64,000 nt of DNA from Janthinobacterium sp. CG3 (GCF_000344615.1 NZ_KB467824.1:2916786-2980785); one strand, 5' to 3'. Counted from the first letter of the stretch, positions 53,357 through 62,184 are shown. Notes: generated from the sequence alone by a model not told the origin. Translations and numbers: made by a program.

Positions 53357-53367
53357 CCAAACATCAA
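53339..53367 (-). promoter_or_regulatory. Candidate sigma-70 promoter for the aminobenzoate operon
   Basis: On the minus strand TTGATG (53362-53367) and TAAAGT (53339-53344) are spaced 17 bases apart. The -10 hexamer lies inside the 20-bp dyad, so occupancy by a repressor would block initiation. Confidence 0.45.
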
Positions 53368-53397
53368 GCGGGCAAATCACAGCAGGAAAAAGGGAGG

Positions 53398-53466
53398 AAA
53401 AACCGGGGACAGACCACGATTTCCGGGAAATACTTTCCCGGAAATCGTGGTCTGTCCCCGGTTTTT
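53398..53466. repeat. REP-like 33-bp perfect inverted repeat, possible bidirectional terminator
   Basis: Two 33-base arms are exact complements with a three-base loop (TAC). The arms contain CCGGGGACAGACCACGATTT and end in A/T runs. It starts directly beyond the stop of the response regulator gene and precedes the ligase operon promoter. The A-run and T-run on the two sides would permit termination on either strand. Palindromes carrying CGGGGACAGACC are familiar REP elements in Oxalobacteraceae genomes, as I recall; only this copy was noticed in the window. Confidence 0.75.
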
Positions 53467-54186
53467 TTACGCGGGCAGGTTTTGCTGGCGCACCAGGCCG
53501 GCCTGGTGGATCACCGCGCGCACCACGTCGGCCAGCACCGGCTGCAGCGTCTCGCTCAGCAGCAGGCCCGGCGTGAAGCTGCCCAGCGCCGCCGCGCCGC
53601 CGCTCAGGCCGAGCGTGACGCAGCCGACCTGCAGCCGTTCGACGCGCGCCTGCGCCTCGTCCCGTTCGCCGCGCGCCAGCAGCGCGTCGAGCTCGCCGCT
53701 GGCCGCCGTCAACTGGTGCTGGAAGCCGGCCAGGTAGACCAGCAGGCGCTCGCTGTTGATGCCGAGCCGGCGCTCGGTCGCCTGCGGCGTTTCGGCCAGG
53801 TGCTGGTAGCCGCTGGCGGCCTGGTCCAGGTAGGCGCCCAAATGCACCCGCACCTGGTCGGCCTGGAACGGTTTGACGATGTAGCCGGCCGCGCCCGACT
53901 GGGTTGCGTGCTGCACCGTTTCGCGGTCGGTTGCCGAGGACACCAGCACCAGCGGCATGGTGTTGAGGGTGGCGTCGCCCTTGACGCGCTGCAGCAGCTC
54001 CATGCCGGACAGGCGCGGCATGCGCAGGTCGCAAAAGCAGATCGACGGGCGCAGCCCGTTTTCCAGCTGCTCCCAGGCGTCCACGCCGTCCTCCGCCTCG
54101 ACAATGTCGAAGCTGCCGCAACTGTCGATCAGGTGCATCAATACCATGCGCGAGACGACGTCGTCGTCCACCACCAATACTTTCAT
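53467..54186 (-). CDS. Response regulator with helical C-terminus
   Basis: Protein of about 239 residues. The ATG at 54186 has GGAGAG six bases upstream; the frame can begin four codons earlier at a TTG. The receiver domain (1-125) has the acidic pocket VVDDDVVS near 5, the phosphorylatable Asp in ICFCDLRMPRLSGMEL near 52, and Lys in YIVKPF. The remaining part (130-239) is helical and has no DNA-binding or enzymatic domain that I recognise. It follows the hybrid kinase in the same direction, 109 bases downstream, and may be its partner. It could work by protein interaction or as a phosphate sink. A strong hairpin follows the stop. Confidence 0.87.
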   Translation of the reverse strand: MKVLVVDDDVVSRMVLMHLIDSCGSFDIVEAEDGVDAWEQLENGLRPSICFCDLRMPRLSGMELLQRVKGDATLNTMPLVLVSSATDRETVQHATQSGAAGYIVKPFQADQVRVHLGAYLDQAASGYQHLAETPQATERRLGINSERLLVYLAGFQHQLTAASGELDALLARGERDEAQARVERLQVGCVTLGLSGGAAALGSFTPGLLLSETLQPVLADVVRAVIHQAGLVRQQNLPA

Positions 54187-54294
54187 GTGTCTCTCCAAGG
54201 TCCAGCGCGCCTGTTTTCGCCGGCATCACGGCCGGCTGATGCTTGCATTTATATTACATTATAACCAGCGCAACCAGCGCACCGCTACAGCCCG

Positions 54295-57200
54295 CTACAC
54301 GACGCCGGCCAGCAGCCCGCGCAGACGCGGCATGGCCGCCGCCAGCGCCGCCCAGCCGCCGGCGTCGGCCAGCCGTTCCAGCTCGCCGCACAGCAGGTGC
54401 AACTCGACCTCGTCGAGGTAGGCGGCGCTGCCCTTGAGGCCGTGCAGCAGGCGTCCGGCGGCCTCGCCGTCGCGCCCGGCCAGCGCCGCGTCGAGCGCCG
54501 CCAGGCGGGCGTTGACGTCGCCGGCGAAGGCGTCGCGCAGGCGCCGCGTCAGCTCGCCCGGGCGGCGCCGGGCCGGCTGCGGCGCGGCCTCGGCGGCCAC
54601 GCCGAACATCGCGTCGAGTTCGCCGGCCGTCGGCGCCGGCGCCGGCATCAACGGCAGCGCCAGGCCGCGCTGCAACTGGCGCTCGATGGCGCGGCCGAGC
54701 TGGAAATGCAGCGCCGCCTCGTCGATCGGCTTGGTCAGGAAGTCGTCCATGCCGGCGCCCAGGTAGCGGCTGCGGTCCTCCTCGCTGGCGTTGGCGGTGA
54801 GCGCGATGATCATCAGCTCCTGGTCGCGCACCGGCGCCTCGGCGCTGCCGCCGGCGCGGATCAGCCGCGTCGCGCTGGCGCCGTCCATCTCCGGCATGCG
54901 CCCGTCCATCAGGATCAGGTCGTAGCGCACGCGCGCGCACGCCGCCACCGCCAGCGCGCCGTTGCCGACCACCTCGACGCGGTGGCCGAGGTCTTCGAGC
55001 AGCACGCGGATGATGATCTGGTTGGTCGGGAAGTCCTCGGCGCACAGCACCCGCAGTTGGTGGCTGTGCGGCGCGCGCGGCACCTGCGGCACCAGCGGCG
55101 GCGCCACGCCGTCGGCCAGCGGCACCACGAAGGTGAAGGTGCTGCCCAGGCCGGGCGCGCTCTCGGCGGTGATATGCCCGTCCATCAGGTCGACCAGCTG
55201 GCGGCAGATCGCCAGTCCCAGCCCGGTGCCGCCATAGCGCCGGGTGGTGGTGCTGTCGGCCTGCTCGAACTGCTGGAACAGGCGCGGCAGCGCCTCCTGC
55301 TCGATGCCGATGCCGGAGTCGCTGACGGTGAAGCGTATCAGGTTCAGGCCGCGCCCGTGCGCGCCGGGCGCGCTGCCGGCGCGCTCGACGCGCATGCTGA
55401 CGGCGCCGCGCTGGGTGAACTTGAAGGCGTTGCCGACCAGGTTGACCAGCACCTGGCGCAGCCGGGTCGGGTCGCCGACGACGTAGCTCGGCAGGTCGGG
55501 CGCGAAGTCGATGGCGAAGCCGACGCTGCGCGCCGCCGCCTGCTCCTCGAACAGGCTGACCACGTTCTCGATGGCCGCGCCGAGGGCGAAGTCGATGTTC
55601 TCGATACTCAGCTTGCCGGCCTCGATCTTCGAGAAGTCGAGCAGGTCGTTGATGATCGCCAGCAGCGACTGGGCGTTGGCCTGGCCGCGCAGGATTTGCT
55701 CGCGGGTCGACTGCTGCAACTGCTGGTCGCGCAGCGCGAAGCCGAGCATGCCGATGACGCCGGCCAGCGGGGTGCGCATCTCGTGGCTCATGTTGGCCAG
55801 GAACTCGGACTTTTGCCGGGTCGCGTCCTCGGCCTTCCGCTTGGCCTGGCGCAGCCGCTCGTCGTTGTCCTGCAGCGCGCGGTTGGCCAGCGCCAGCTCG
55901 CCCGACTGCAGCCGCACCTGTTTTTCCTGCTGCCGCAGCAGCAGGTTCTTGTGCTCGACCTCGGCGGTGCGCTGCGAGACCTGCTGCTCCAGCCAGCTCT
56001 TTTGCGCGCGCACGCCGCGCATGCGCGCCTGGTAGGCGGCCAGCGCGGCGCCCACCAGCAGCAGCGCCAGCAGCGTGCGGAACCACCAGGTTTTCCAGTA
56101 CGGCGGCAGGATCGTGATGGCCAGCGTGGCGCCGGCCTCGTTCCACAGGCCGTCCTTGTTGGCGGCTTTGACGCGGAACACGTAGCGGCCCGGGTCGAGG
56201 TTGGTGTAGGTGGCGAAGCGCTTGCCGGCGTCGGTGGCGACCCAGTCGCGGTCGAAGCCCTCGAGGCGGTAGGCGAAGCGGTTGCGCTGCGGCGCGGCGT
56301 AGTGCAGGGCGGCGAATTCGAGCGAGAAGACGGCGTCCTGGTCGCCCAGGGTCAGCGCGGCGCTGCCCTCGATGGCGCCGGCCAGCACCCGCGGGTAGGC
56401 GCCGCGGCCGGGTTCGACCGGCTGGTTGAGGATCTGGAAGGCGGTGATGGCCACCGGCGGCGCGACGCCGTTGTTGCGGATCGCCCGCGGATCGAAGCCG
56501 GTGACGCCGGAGAAGCCGCCGAAGTACAGGCTGCCGTCGGGGCCGCGCAGCGCGGCGCCGTCGAAGAAGGCGCCGGCGGCGGTGCCGTCGGAGCTGTCGA
56601 AGTTGCGGAAGCGCCCGCTGGACGGGTCGAGGTGGCTGATGCCGCTGTTGGTGCTCAACCACAGGCCGCCGGCGCCGTCGGCGAGGATGCTGGCGATGGC
56701 GTCGTCGGCCATGCCGTCGCGCCGCAGGTAGCGGCGAAAGCGCGGCACGCCGTCGGCGCCCAGCTTCATACGGTTCAGGCCGTTGGCGGTGCCGACCCAC
56801 AGCGCGCCGCCCTGGTCCTCGAACAGCGCGTGCACCTCGTCGTGGCTCAGGCTGGCCGGGTCCTTCGGGTCGTGGCGGAAGTGGCGGAAGCGGCCGGTTT
56901 TCCGGTCCAGCAGGTCGAGGCCGTTGAAGGTGCCGACCCACAGCGCGCCGCGGCGGTCCTCCAGCACCGGGCGCACCACGTCGTCGGCCAGGCTGGCCGG
57001 GTCGGCCGGGTCGTGGCGGAAGCTCTGGTAGGCCTGCGTTTCCGGGTCGAGCCGGTGCAGGCCGCCGCGGGTGGCGACCCACAGCATGCCGGCGCGGTCG
57101 CCGACCACGTTGCGGATGATGTCGCTGCCGGGGTCGCCGCGGGCGAACGACAGCGTGGCGAAGCGCCCGCTGGCGGTGTCGAGCCGGTACAGGCCGGTGC

Positions 57201-58557
57201 GCCCGCCGACCCACAGCGTGCCGCCCTTGCCGGGCCACAGCGCGCTGACCTGTTCGTCGCGCGCGGCGCCGGCCTGCGGCGGCGACGTGAACAGCTCGGC
57301 CTCGCCGGTGGCCGCGTCGACCAGGTTCAGGCCGTTGTTGGTGCCGACCCACAGGCGCCCGGCGCCGGCGTCGGCGAGCGCGCGCACCTTATTGTCCGAC
57401 AAGGAGCGCGCGGCGTCGGCCACCTTGGCGAAATGGGCGAAGCCGCCGCTGCCCAGGTCGACCCGGCTGACGCCGTTGTACCAGGTGCCGACCCAGAACG
57501 TGCCGACGCGGTCGCGGTACAACGCCGATACCTGGTTGTCGGCGACGCTGTGGCGGTCGCTGTCGTGGTGGCGGTACTGCACCAGGCGGCCGGTTTGCGG
57601 GTCCCAGCGGTACAGGCCCTCGGAATGGCTGCCGATCCAGATGGTGGCGTCGGCGTCCTGGTACAGCGCGCCGATGCGCCCTTCCTTCAAGCCCTGCGCC
57701 GCGCCGAGCCGGCTGCGCGCCGGCGCCGCGCCGACGCCGCCGAGGCGCCAGCGTTCGACCCCGGCCAGGCTGCCGATCCACAGGTTCTGCCCGGCGTCGA
57801 CCAGCAGCGCCTGCACCGCGTTGCGCTTGGCGCCGGCGGCGTCGGGCTCGACGGCGAAGTGTTCGAAGGCGGCCGCGCCGGGCGCCAGCATGTCCAGGCC
57901 GGTGGCGGTGCCGACCCACAGGCGGCCGGCGCCGTCGCGCGCCAGCGCGTTGACGGCGTTGTCGCCCAGGCTGCCGGGACGGCCGGCTTCATGGTGCCAC
58001 AGCGTGAAGCGGCCGCTGGCCGGGTCGAAATGCTGCAGGCCGTCGGCGCTGGCGATCCACAGGCCGCCGGCGCCGTCGTCGACGATGGCGCCGACGTGGC
58101 GGTTGCCGTTGCCGCGCTGGCCGGCCTGGCGCGGCACGAAGTGGCTAAAGTCGTGGCTGGCCGGGTTGTAGAGGTCGAGGCCGCCGTCGGTGCCGACCCA
58201 GAGCCGGCCGGACGGGTCGACGTGCAGCACCCGCACCCAGTCGGCGGCCAGGCTGCGCGGGTCGGCGCCGCTGCTCTTGTAGGTGGTGACGCGGTAGCCG
58301 TCGTAGCGGCTCAGGCCGGCCTGGCTGCCGAACCACATGAAGCCCTGGCGGTCCTGGGCGATCGCCAGCACGGTCTCCTGCGCCAGGCCGTGCTCGACGC
58401 TGAGCTGTTCGAAGCGCAGGCTGCGCGCCGGCGCGGCGCCGGCCGGCGCGGCCGCGCCGGCGCACAGCGCCAGCAACGCCAGCAACGCCAGCAACCACGC
58501 CAGCGGCGCCGGCCGCGGCGGGCCGGGCCGGCCACGTAAACGTCGAAGTGACAACAC
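54295..58557 (-). CDS. Hybrid sensor histidine kinase with two-component propeller and Hpt
   Basis: Large membrane sensor of about 1420 residues. The GTG at 58557 has AGGA five bases upstream and opens a signal peptide (LAWLLALLALLALC); the ATG at 58641 would overlap the patatin gene. A periplasmic region with 10-14 two-component propeller repeats (about 50-700) and a Y_Y_Y domain (about 720-790) precedes a membrane helix near 815 and a coiled coil (830-890). The kinase follows: HisKA with His in ANMSHEMRTPLAG (near 922), HATPase with NLVGNAFKF and GTGLGLAICRQ (about 1040-1150). Then come a receiver with Asp in LMDGRMPEMDG (near 1216) and an Hpt domain with His in LLHGLKGSAAYL (near 1372). 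The sensed ligand is unknown. Confidence 0.9.
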   Translation of the reverse strand: MLSLRRLRGRPGPPRPAPLAWLLALLALLALCAGAAAPAGAAPARSLRFEQLSVEHGLAQETVLAIAQDRQGFMWFGSQAGLSRYDGYRVTTYKSSGADPRSLAADWVRVLHVDPSGRLWVGTDGGLDLYNPASHDFSHFVPRQAGQRGNGNRHVGAIVDDGAGGLWIASADGLQHFDPASGRFTLWHHEAGRPGSLGDNAVNALARDGAGRLWVGTATGLDMLAPGAAAFEHFAVEPDAAGAKRNAVQALLVDAGQNLWIGSLAGVERWRLGGVGAAPARSRLGAAQGLKEGRIGALYQDADATIWIGSHSEGLYRWDPQTGRLVQYRHHDSDRHSVADNQVSALYRDRVGTFWVGTWYNGVSRVDLGSGGFAHFAKVADAARSLSDNKVRALADAGAGRLWVGTNNGLNLVDAATGEAELFTSPPQAGAARDEQVSALWPGKGGTLWVGGRTGLYRLDTASGRFATLSFARGDPGSDIIRNVVGDRAGMLWVATRGGLHRLDPETQAYQSFRHDPADPASLADDVVRPVLEDRRGALWVGTFNGLDLLDRKTGRFRHFRHDPKDPASLSHDEVHALFEDQGGALWVGTANGLNRMKLGADGVPRFRRYLRRDGMADDAIASILADGAGGLWLSTNSGISHLDPSSGRFRNFDSSDGTAAGAFFDGAALRGPDGSLYFGGFSGVTGFDPRAIRNNGVAPPVAITAFQILNQPVEPGRGAYPRVLAGAIEGSAALTLGDQDAVFSLEFAALHYAAPQRNRFAYRLEGFDRDWVATDAGKRFATYTNLDPGRYVFRVKAANKDGLWNEAGATLAITILPPYWKTWWFRTLLALLLVGAALAAYQARMRGVRAQKSWLEQQVSQRTAEVEHKNLLLRQQEKQVRLQSGELALANRALQDNDERLRQAKRKAEDATRQKSEFLANMSHEMRTPLAGVIGMLGFALRDQQLQQSTREQILRGQANAQSLLAIINDLLDFSKIEAGKLSIENIDFALGAAIENVVSLFEEQAAARSVGFAIDFAPDLPSYVVGDPTRLRQVLVNLVGNAFKFTQRGAVSMRVERAGSAPGAHGRGLNLIRFTVSDSGIGIEQEALPRLFQQFEQADSTTTRRYGGTGLGLAICRQLVDLMDGHITAESAPGLGSTFTFVVPLADGVAPPLVPQVPRAPHSHQLRVLCAEDFPTNQIIIRVLLEDLGHRVEVVGNGALAVAACARVRYDLILMDGRMPEMDGASATRLIRAGGSAEAPVRDQELMIIALTANASEEDRSRYLGAGMDDFLTKPIDEAALHFQLGRAIERQLQRGLALPLMPAPAPTAGELDAMFGVAAEAAPQPARRRPGELTRRLRDAFAGDVNARLAALDAALAGRDGEAAGRLLHGLKGSAAYLDEVELHLLCGELERLADAGGWAALAAAMPRLRGLLAGVV

Positions 58558-58615
58558 AAGCGTCCTGTGGGCTAAAAGGGTGGGAAGGCGCGCGGCCGAC
58601 GCTCGCGGGGAGGAG

Positions 58616-59785
58616 TCAAGAGCCGAAAAACGCCAGCACATCGTCCTTGCGGGCCTGCGTGTCGCGCTGGCCCAGCCGTATCAACTCGCAAGTATAGGAT
58701 GATTCGAACAATAAGTACGACGCCAATGCGGCGCCGCGCGCCTCGGCCGCGCCTATGCTCGACAACATGGTGCGGATCGGCCGCGGCAAACTGGCGATAT
58801 GCCGGCTGGCGATGTCGTCGAGGCGCTCGGACGGCGCGATCACCAGCAACTCGACCGGCTTCAACGGCGTGCGCGCCAAAAACTCCTCGGGCAGCATCGA
58901 CAGCGTCAAGTTGATGCGGTTCAGGCGCTCGATGTCGACCGCCAGGCCGTCGAGGAAGATCGAGGACATGGCGTGGCCGGCGATCTGCGCCAGGCTGGGG
59001 TAGCGCGCCGACTCGGTGGCGTCGCGCGCCGGTTCGGTCAGGCGGCCGGCGCCGACCACCAGCACCTTGCTGGCGCCGAGGTGGATCGCCGGCGAGATCG
59101 GCGCCAACTGGCGCATCGAGCCGTCGCCGCAATACTCGCGGTGGCCGCCGACGAACAAGGGCACGGCCGGGAAGATGAAGGGGATCGCCGCCGACGCCAG
59201 CAGGTGCTCGACGCCGATCTGGTCCTGCAGCGCCACGCGCTGGGTGCGGATCCACGGCGCGATGTCGGTGGCGGTCTGGTAAAAGGTCATGTGCTGGCCG
59301 CCGGTATAGGACGAGGCGGTGACGGCGAGCGCGTGCAGCAGCCCCTCCGACAGCGCGGCGTCGAGCCGCGGCAGGTCGAGCATGCGGTGCAGCAGGCTCA
59401 CCAGCGGGGTGTTGTCGAGCAGCGAGGCGGGCGGCGCGGCGCGCCACTGGCGCAGCATCCAGCCGAACGACAGCAGCGACAGCCAGCGCGCGCCCGAGCG
59501 GATCACGCCCAGCGAATCGGCGCGGTAGACCTGTTCGACCTTGATGTGCTGCCACACGTCGAGCAGTTTTTGCACGCCCTCGCCGAAGTTGTCGGCGCGG
59601 CAGGCCAGCGCGGTGGCGTTGATGGCCCCGGCCGAGGTGCCGCAGATGATGTCGAAGGGGTTGCGCGCGGGCGGCCAGCCGGCCTCCCACAAAATCTCCG
59701 AGACCGCCTGTAACACGCCGACCTGGTAGGCGGCGCGGGCGCCGCCACCGGTCAGGATCAGACCCGTTTTCTTTTGAATTCCCAT
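58616..59785 (-). CDS. Patatin-like phospholipase
   Basis: Cytoplasmic patatin-family acyl hydrolase of about 389 residues. The ATG at 59785 gives MGIQKKTGLILTGGGARAAY, with the oxyanion-hole glycines at residues 13-15. The nucleophile Ser is in CGTSAGAINA near 50, and the Asp of the dyad is in YCGDGSMRQ near 210. The mid-region LDWL-like helices and the C-terminal VELLVIAPSE match bacterial patatins with a DUF3336-less layout. There is no signal peptide. Its likely substrate is membrane phospholipid or lipid-storage material. It is directly upstream of the sensor kinase on the same strand. Confidence 0.87.
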   Translation of the reverse strand: MGIQKKTGLILTGGGARAAYQVGVLQAVSEILWEAGWPPARNPFDIICGTSAGAINATALACRADNFGEGVQKLLDVWQHIKVEQVYRADSLGVIRSGARWLSLLSFGWMLRQWRAAPPASLLDNTPLVSLLHRMLDLPRLDAALSEGLLHALAVTASSYTGGQHMTFYQTATDIAPWIRTQRVALQDQIGVEHLLASAAIPFIFPAVPLFVGGHREYCGDGSMRQLAPISPAIHLGASKVLVVGAGRLTEPARDATESARYPSLAQIAGHAMSSIFLDGLAVDIERLNRINLTLSMLPEEFLARTPLKPVELLVIAPSERLDDIASRHIASLPRPIRTMLSSIGAAEARGAALASYLLFESSYTCELIRLGQRDTQARKDDVLAFFGS

Positions 59786-59868
59786 GCGGCCAAGGGTAGC
59801 AGGGTCTGCCGCGTTTGTGGGCAATGTTGCGAGATTAAAACATCGCGCCGGCCCGGCCGCCGTGGAAC

Positions 59869-60627
59869 CTACTTCGGCTGCATGCGGATGGCGCCGTCGA
59901 GGCGGATCGACTCGCCGTTGAGCATGACGTTTTCAATGATCGCCTTGACCAGGTGGGCGTATTCGTCCGGCTTGCCCAGGCGCGAAGGGAAAGGCACCAT
60001 TTTGCCAAGCGCGTCCTGCACCTCGGCTGGCATGCCCAGCAACATCGGCGTCTCGAAAATGCCGGGCGCCACCGTCATTACGCGGATGCCGCTGCGCGCC
60101 AGGTCGCGCGCCATCGGCAGCGTCAGGCCGACCACGGCCGCCTTCGACGAGGCGTAGGCGGCTTGGCCGATCTGGCCGTCGAAGGCGGCCACCGAGGCGG
60201 TGTTGACGATAATGCCGCGCTCGCCCTGCGCGGTGGCGTCGCTCTTGCCCATCGCGTCGGCGGCCAGACGCGCCATGTTGAAGGTGCCGACCAGGTTGAT
60301 GTTGACGGTGCGCTGGAACACCTCGAGCGGATGCGGGCCGTCCTTGCCGACGGTTTTCACGGCCGGCGCCACGCCGGCGCAGTTGATCAGGCCGCGCAGC
60401 GTGCCCAGCGCCACGGCGGCGGCGACCACGGCCAGGCCGTCCGCTTCCGACGTGACGTCGCACTGGACGAACTGGCCGTTCAACTCGGCCGCCAGCTTGG
60501 TGCCGGCCTCGACCTGCACGTCGGCCAGCACGACCTTGCCGCCGGCCGCCGTCAGCATGCGCGCGGTGGCCGCGCCCAGGCCGGACGCGCCGCCGGTGAT
60601 GATGAATACATTGTCTTGAATCTGCAT
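59869..60627 (-). CDS. SDR family 3-hydroxyacyl-CoA dehydrogenase
   Basis: Short-chain dehydrogenase of 252 residues resembling 3-hydroxyacyl-CoA dehydrogenase type 2 (HSD17B10-like). It has TGGASGLGAATARML (residues 11-25), NCAGVAPAVKTVGKDG near 85, and the catalytic Ser and Tyr-Lys in VNTASVAAFDGQIGQAAYASSK (near 145-166). The C-terminus IRLDGAIRMQP is characteristic of the subgroup. It probably takes part in fatty-acid or branched-chain amino-acid oxidation. It is monocistronic as far as can be seen; no beta-oxidation neighbour is present. Confidence 0.88.
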   Translation of the reverse strand: MQIQDNVFIITGGASGLGAATARMLTAAGGKVVLADVQVEAGTKLAAELNGQFVQCDVTSEADGLAVVAAAVALGTLRGLINCAGVAPAVKTVGKDGPHPLEVFQRTVNINLVGTFNMARLAADAMGKSDATAQGERGIIVNTASVAAFDGQIGQAAYASSKAAVVGLTLPMARDLARSGIRVMTVAPGIFETPMLLGMPAEVQDALGKMVPFPSRLGKPDEYAHLVKAIIENVMLNGESIRLDGAIRMQPK

Positions 60628-60775
60628 AAAAATCCTCCGTCGATAGTGAAAATGGCGCGCAATCTTGCTTTGCCGTCCGTGACGCGCGCCTGGCCTATTT
60701 GCCGTTTACGTAAACGTCAAGTGACGGCAATTGTAGCGACTTTTCAAGCCGAACAGAGAAAAACGGTTCAGAACA

Positions 60776-61228
60776 TTAGTAGTACTGCAACCATGCGCCG
60801 TTGCGCACGCACTGCCTGCCGCCGGCGTCGATGGTGGCGTTGCCGACGCCGCCGTTGTGGCGTACGCCGGCGGCGTCGCGGCAGCCGCCGCTATCGCAGC
60901 CAATAATAGGCAACGGCGGCGATGGGGATGATTGTGGCGATGGCGTTAATGGCGTTGATGGCGTTGATGGCGAGGCGGCGGCGGCCAGCGGCGGCGCCGC
61001 CCGGGGCGGCATGCGTCCGACGGCTTGCGGCACCGCGCGGCGCGCCCGGTCCTGCCTGGGCGGCGCCGGCCGGCAAGGTTCGACGGCCAGCCTGGTGGGG
61101 TCGTCCGGCGCCAGCGCGCACACCGGCAATGGGCGTGGCGCCGCCGCTTCGGCTGCGCCGGTTTGCGCGGCGGCCTGGTTGAGCCAGCCCGCAACAAGCA
61201 GGCCCAGCGCGGCAAGCGCAATGTTCAT
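60776..61228 (-). CDS. Small secreted proline-rich protein (hypothetical)
   Basis: Protein of 150 residues with an N-terminal signal peptide (MNIALAALGLLVAGWLNQAAA). It has no domain that I recognise. The centre (about 80-110) is Pro/Ser/Thr-rich (PSTPSTPLTPSPQ) and is encoded by short tandem repeats of a nine-base unit near 60937-60972. The C-terminal part has four Cys that may form disulfides (PIIGCDSGGCRDAAGVRH and RQCVRNGAWLQYY). It lies 22 bases from the next gene in the same direction. A surface or periplasmic role is likely; function is unknown. Confidence 0.55.
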   Translation of the reverse strand: MNIALAALGLLVAGWLNQAAAQTGAAEAAAPRPLPVCALAPDDPTRLAVEPCRPAPPRQDRARRAVPQAVGRMPPRAAPPLAAAASPSTPSTPLTPSPQSSPSPPLPIIGCDSGGCRDAAGVRHNGGVGNATIDAGGRQCVRNGAWLQYY

Positions 61229-61250
61229 CGGACTCCCCTTACCTGATACG

Positions 61251-61754
61251 TCAACGGGCCGGCGGCGGCGTGTTCAGCGGCGGCACGGCGGCGTTGGCCG
61301 GCACCTCGCTGAACCGGCCGGCGACCGGCACCCGGTGCCCGTAGGCGTACATGCATTGCTGGTAGGCGTAATCATAACGCTGTTGCATGCCGTAGCCGGA
61401 ACCGTCGGCCGCGCCCGCGCCGGCCAGCGCGCCGAAGGCCAGGCCGGTGCCGGCGCCGACGCCGGCGCCGTGGCCGCCGTCAATGGCCGCGCCGGCCAGC
61501 GCGCCGATCACCGTGCCCAGCGCCGCGCTGCGCACCCCGCTGTCGACGCCGGCCTGCTGCGCCGACGCGCCGCCCAACTGCGACTGGGCGTAACCCCGGC
61601 AGGAAAAATCGTCGCCGCGGAACTGCTCGAAACTCTTGCCGGCGCCCGGCAGCACCAGCGCCGACGGGCCGCTGGGCATGACCGTGCAGGCGCCCAGCAG
61701 CAGGGCCGCCAGCGCCGCCGGCAACACCGGTGAGGTATGTGGTTTTGTCAGCAT
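61251..61754 (-). CDS. Glycine-zipper lipoprotein
   Basis: Probable outer-membrane lipoprotein of 167 residues. The signal peptide ends in the lipobox LLGAC (Cys near 23). A glycine-zipper region (about 75-115, ALGTVIGALAGAAIDG and GAGVGAGTGLAFGALAG) suggests insertion or oligomerisation in a membrane. The rest contains YAYQQCMYAYGHRVP and a Pro-rich C-terminus. Similar proteins are common in Burkholderiales and usually described only as glycine-zipper family. It is flanked by two other small exported proteins on the same strand. Confidence 0.75.
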   Translation of the reverse strand: MLTKPHTSPVLPAALAALLLGACTVMPSGPSALVLPGAGKSFEQFRGDDFSCRGYAQSQLGGASAQQAGVDSGVRSAALGTVIGALAGAAIDGGHGAGVGAGTGLAFGALAGAGAADGSGYGMQQRYDYAYQQCMYAYGHRVPVAGRFSEVPANAAVPPLNTPPPAR

Positions 61755-61767
61755 GTCATCGATCCCT

Positions 61768-62184
61768 TCAGGGTGTGACGGAATATGGCGCCACCGTGCG
61801 CCAGGGCGTCGAGCATTGTTTTACATAGGGGTAATAGCCTTGCGGATTGCTGCAGAAGTACCACAGCCCCGCTGCCGGCGTCACGCCGCGTTCGACATAC
61901 ACGGGCGCTTCCACCACCACCAGCGCAGGACGGTAACCGTAGGCATAGGGATAGTCGAAATACGGGTCGCCGTACCAACCGCCGCCCCAGTACAGCGGGG
62001 CGCCAATGGCCACGCCGACGTGGACCCGGCTATAGCCGTGGTGGTGGCCGCCGCGGTCGGCCCAGGCGTTGCTACAAAACACCGAGCCGACAAGGAAGGC
62101 CAGCGCCAAGGCCGGCTTCAGGTATTTTCTGGCGCCGCGCGGGCGCGGAGAAATGTGCTTGAGCAGGTCGAGTTGATTTTCCAT
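61768..62184 (-). CDS. Exported Tyr/Gly-rich small protein (hypothetical)
   Basis: Protein of about 138 residues. The ATG at 62184 is preceded by GGAGGT at an ideal six-base spacing, so this start is secure although the frame stays open to 62376. A membrane-export segment (YLKPALALAFLVGSVFCSNAWA) lies near residues 20-42 after a basic N-terminus. The mature part is rich in Tyr, Gly and His (GHHHGYSRVHVGVAIGAPLYW, YPYAYGYRP) and ends PYSVTP. The pattern resembles exported proteins annotated only as hypothetical. The neighbours are a glycine-zipper lipoprotein and the membrane pyrophosphatase. Function is unknown. Confidence 0.7.
   Translation of the reverse strand: MENQLDLLKHISPRPRGARKYLKPALALAFLVGSVFCSNAWADRGGHHHGYSRVHVGVAIGAPLYWGGGWYGDPYFDYPYAYGYRPALVVVEAPVYVERGVTPAAGLWYFCSNPQGYYPYVKQCSTPWRTVAPYSVTP

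Noticed and set aside
54397-58539. 1380-codon plus-strand frame opposite the hybrid kinase
   Set aside because: The kinase frame has complete ordered domains, a signal peptide and a ribosome-binding site. The antisense frame is compositional.
58558-58641. ATG at 58641 as start of the hybrid kinase
   Set aside because: It would overlap the patatin gene by 26 bases and add a non-signal N-terminus, whereas the GTG at 58557 has AGGA at good spacing and begins a normal signal peptide.
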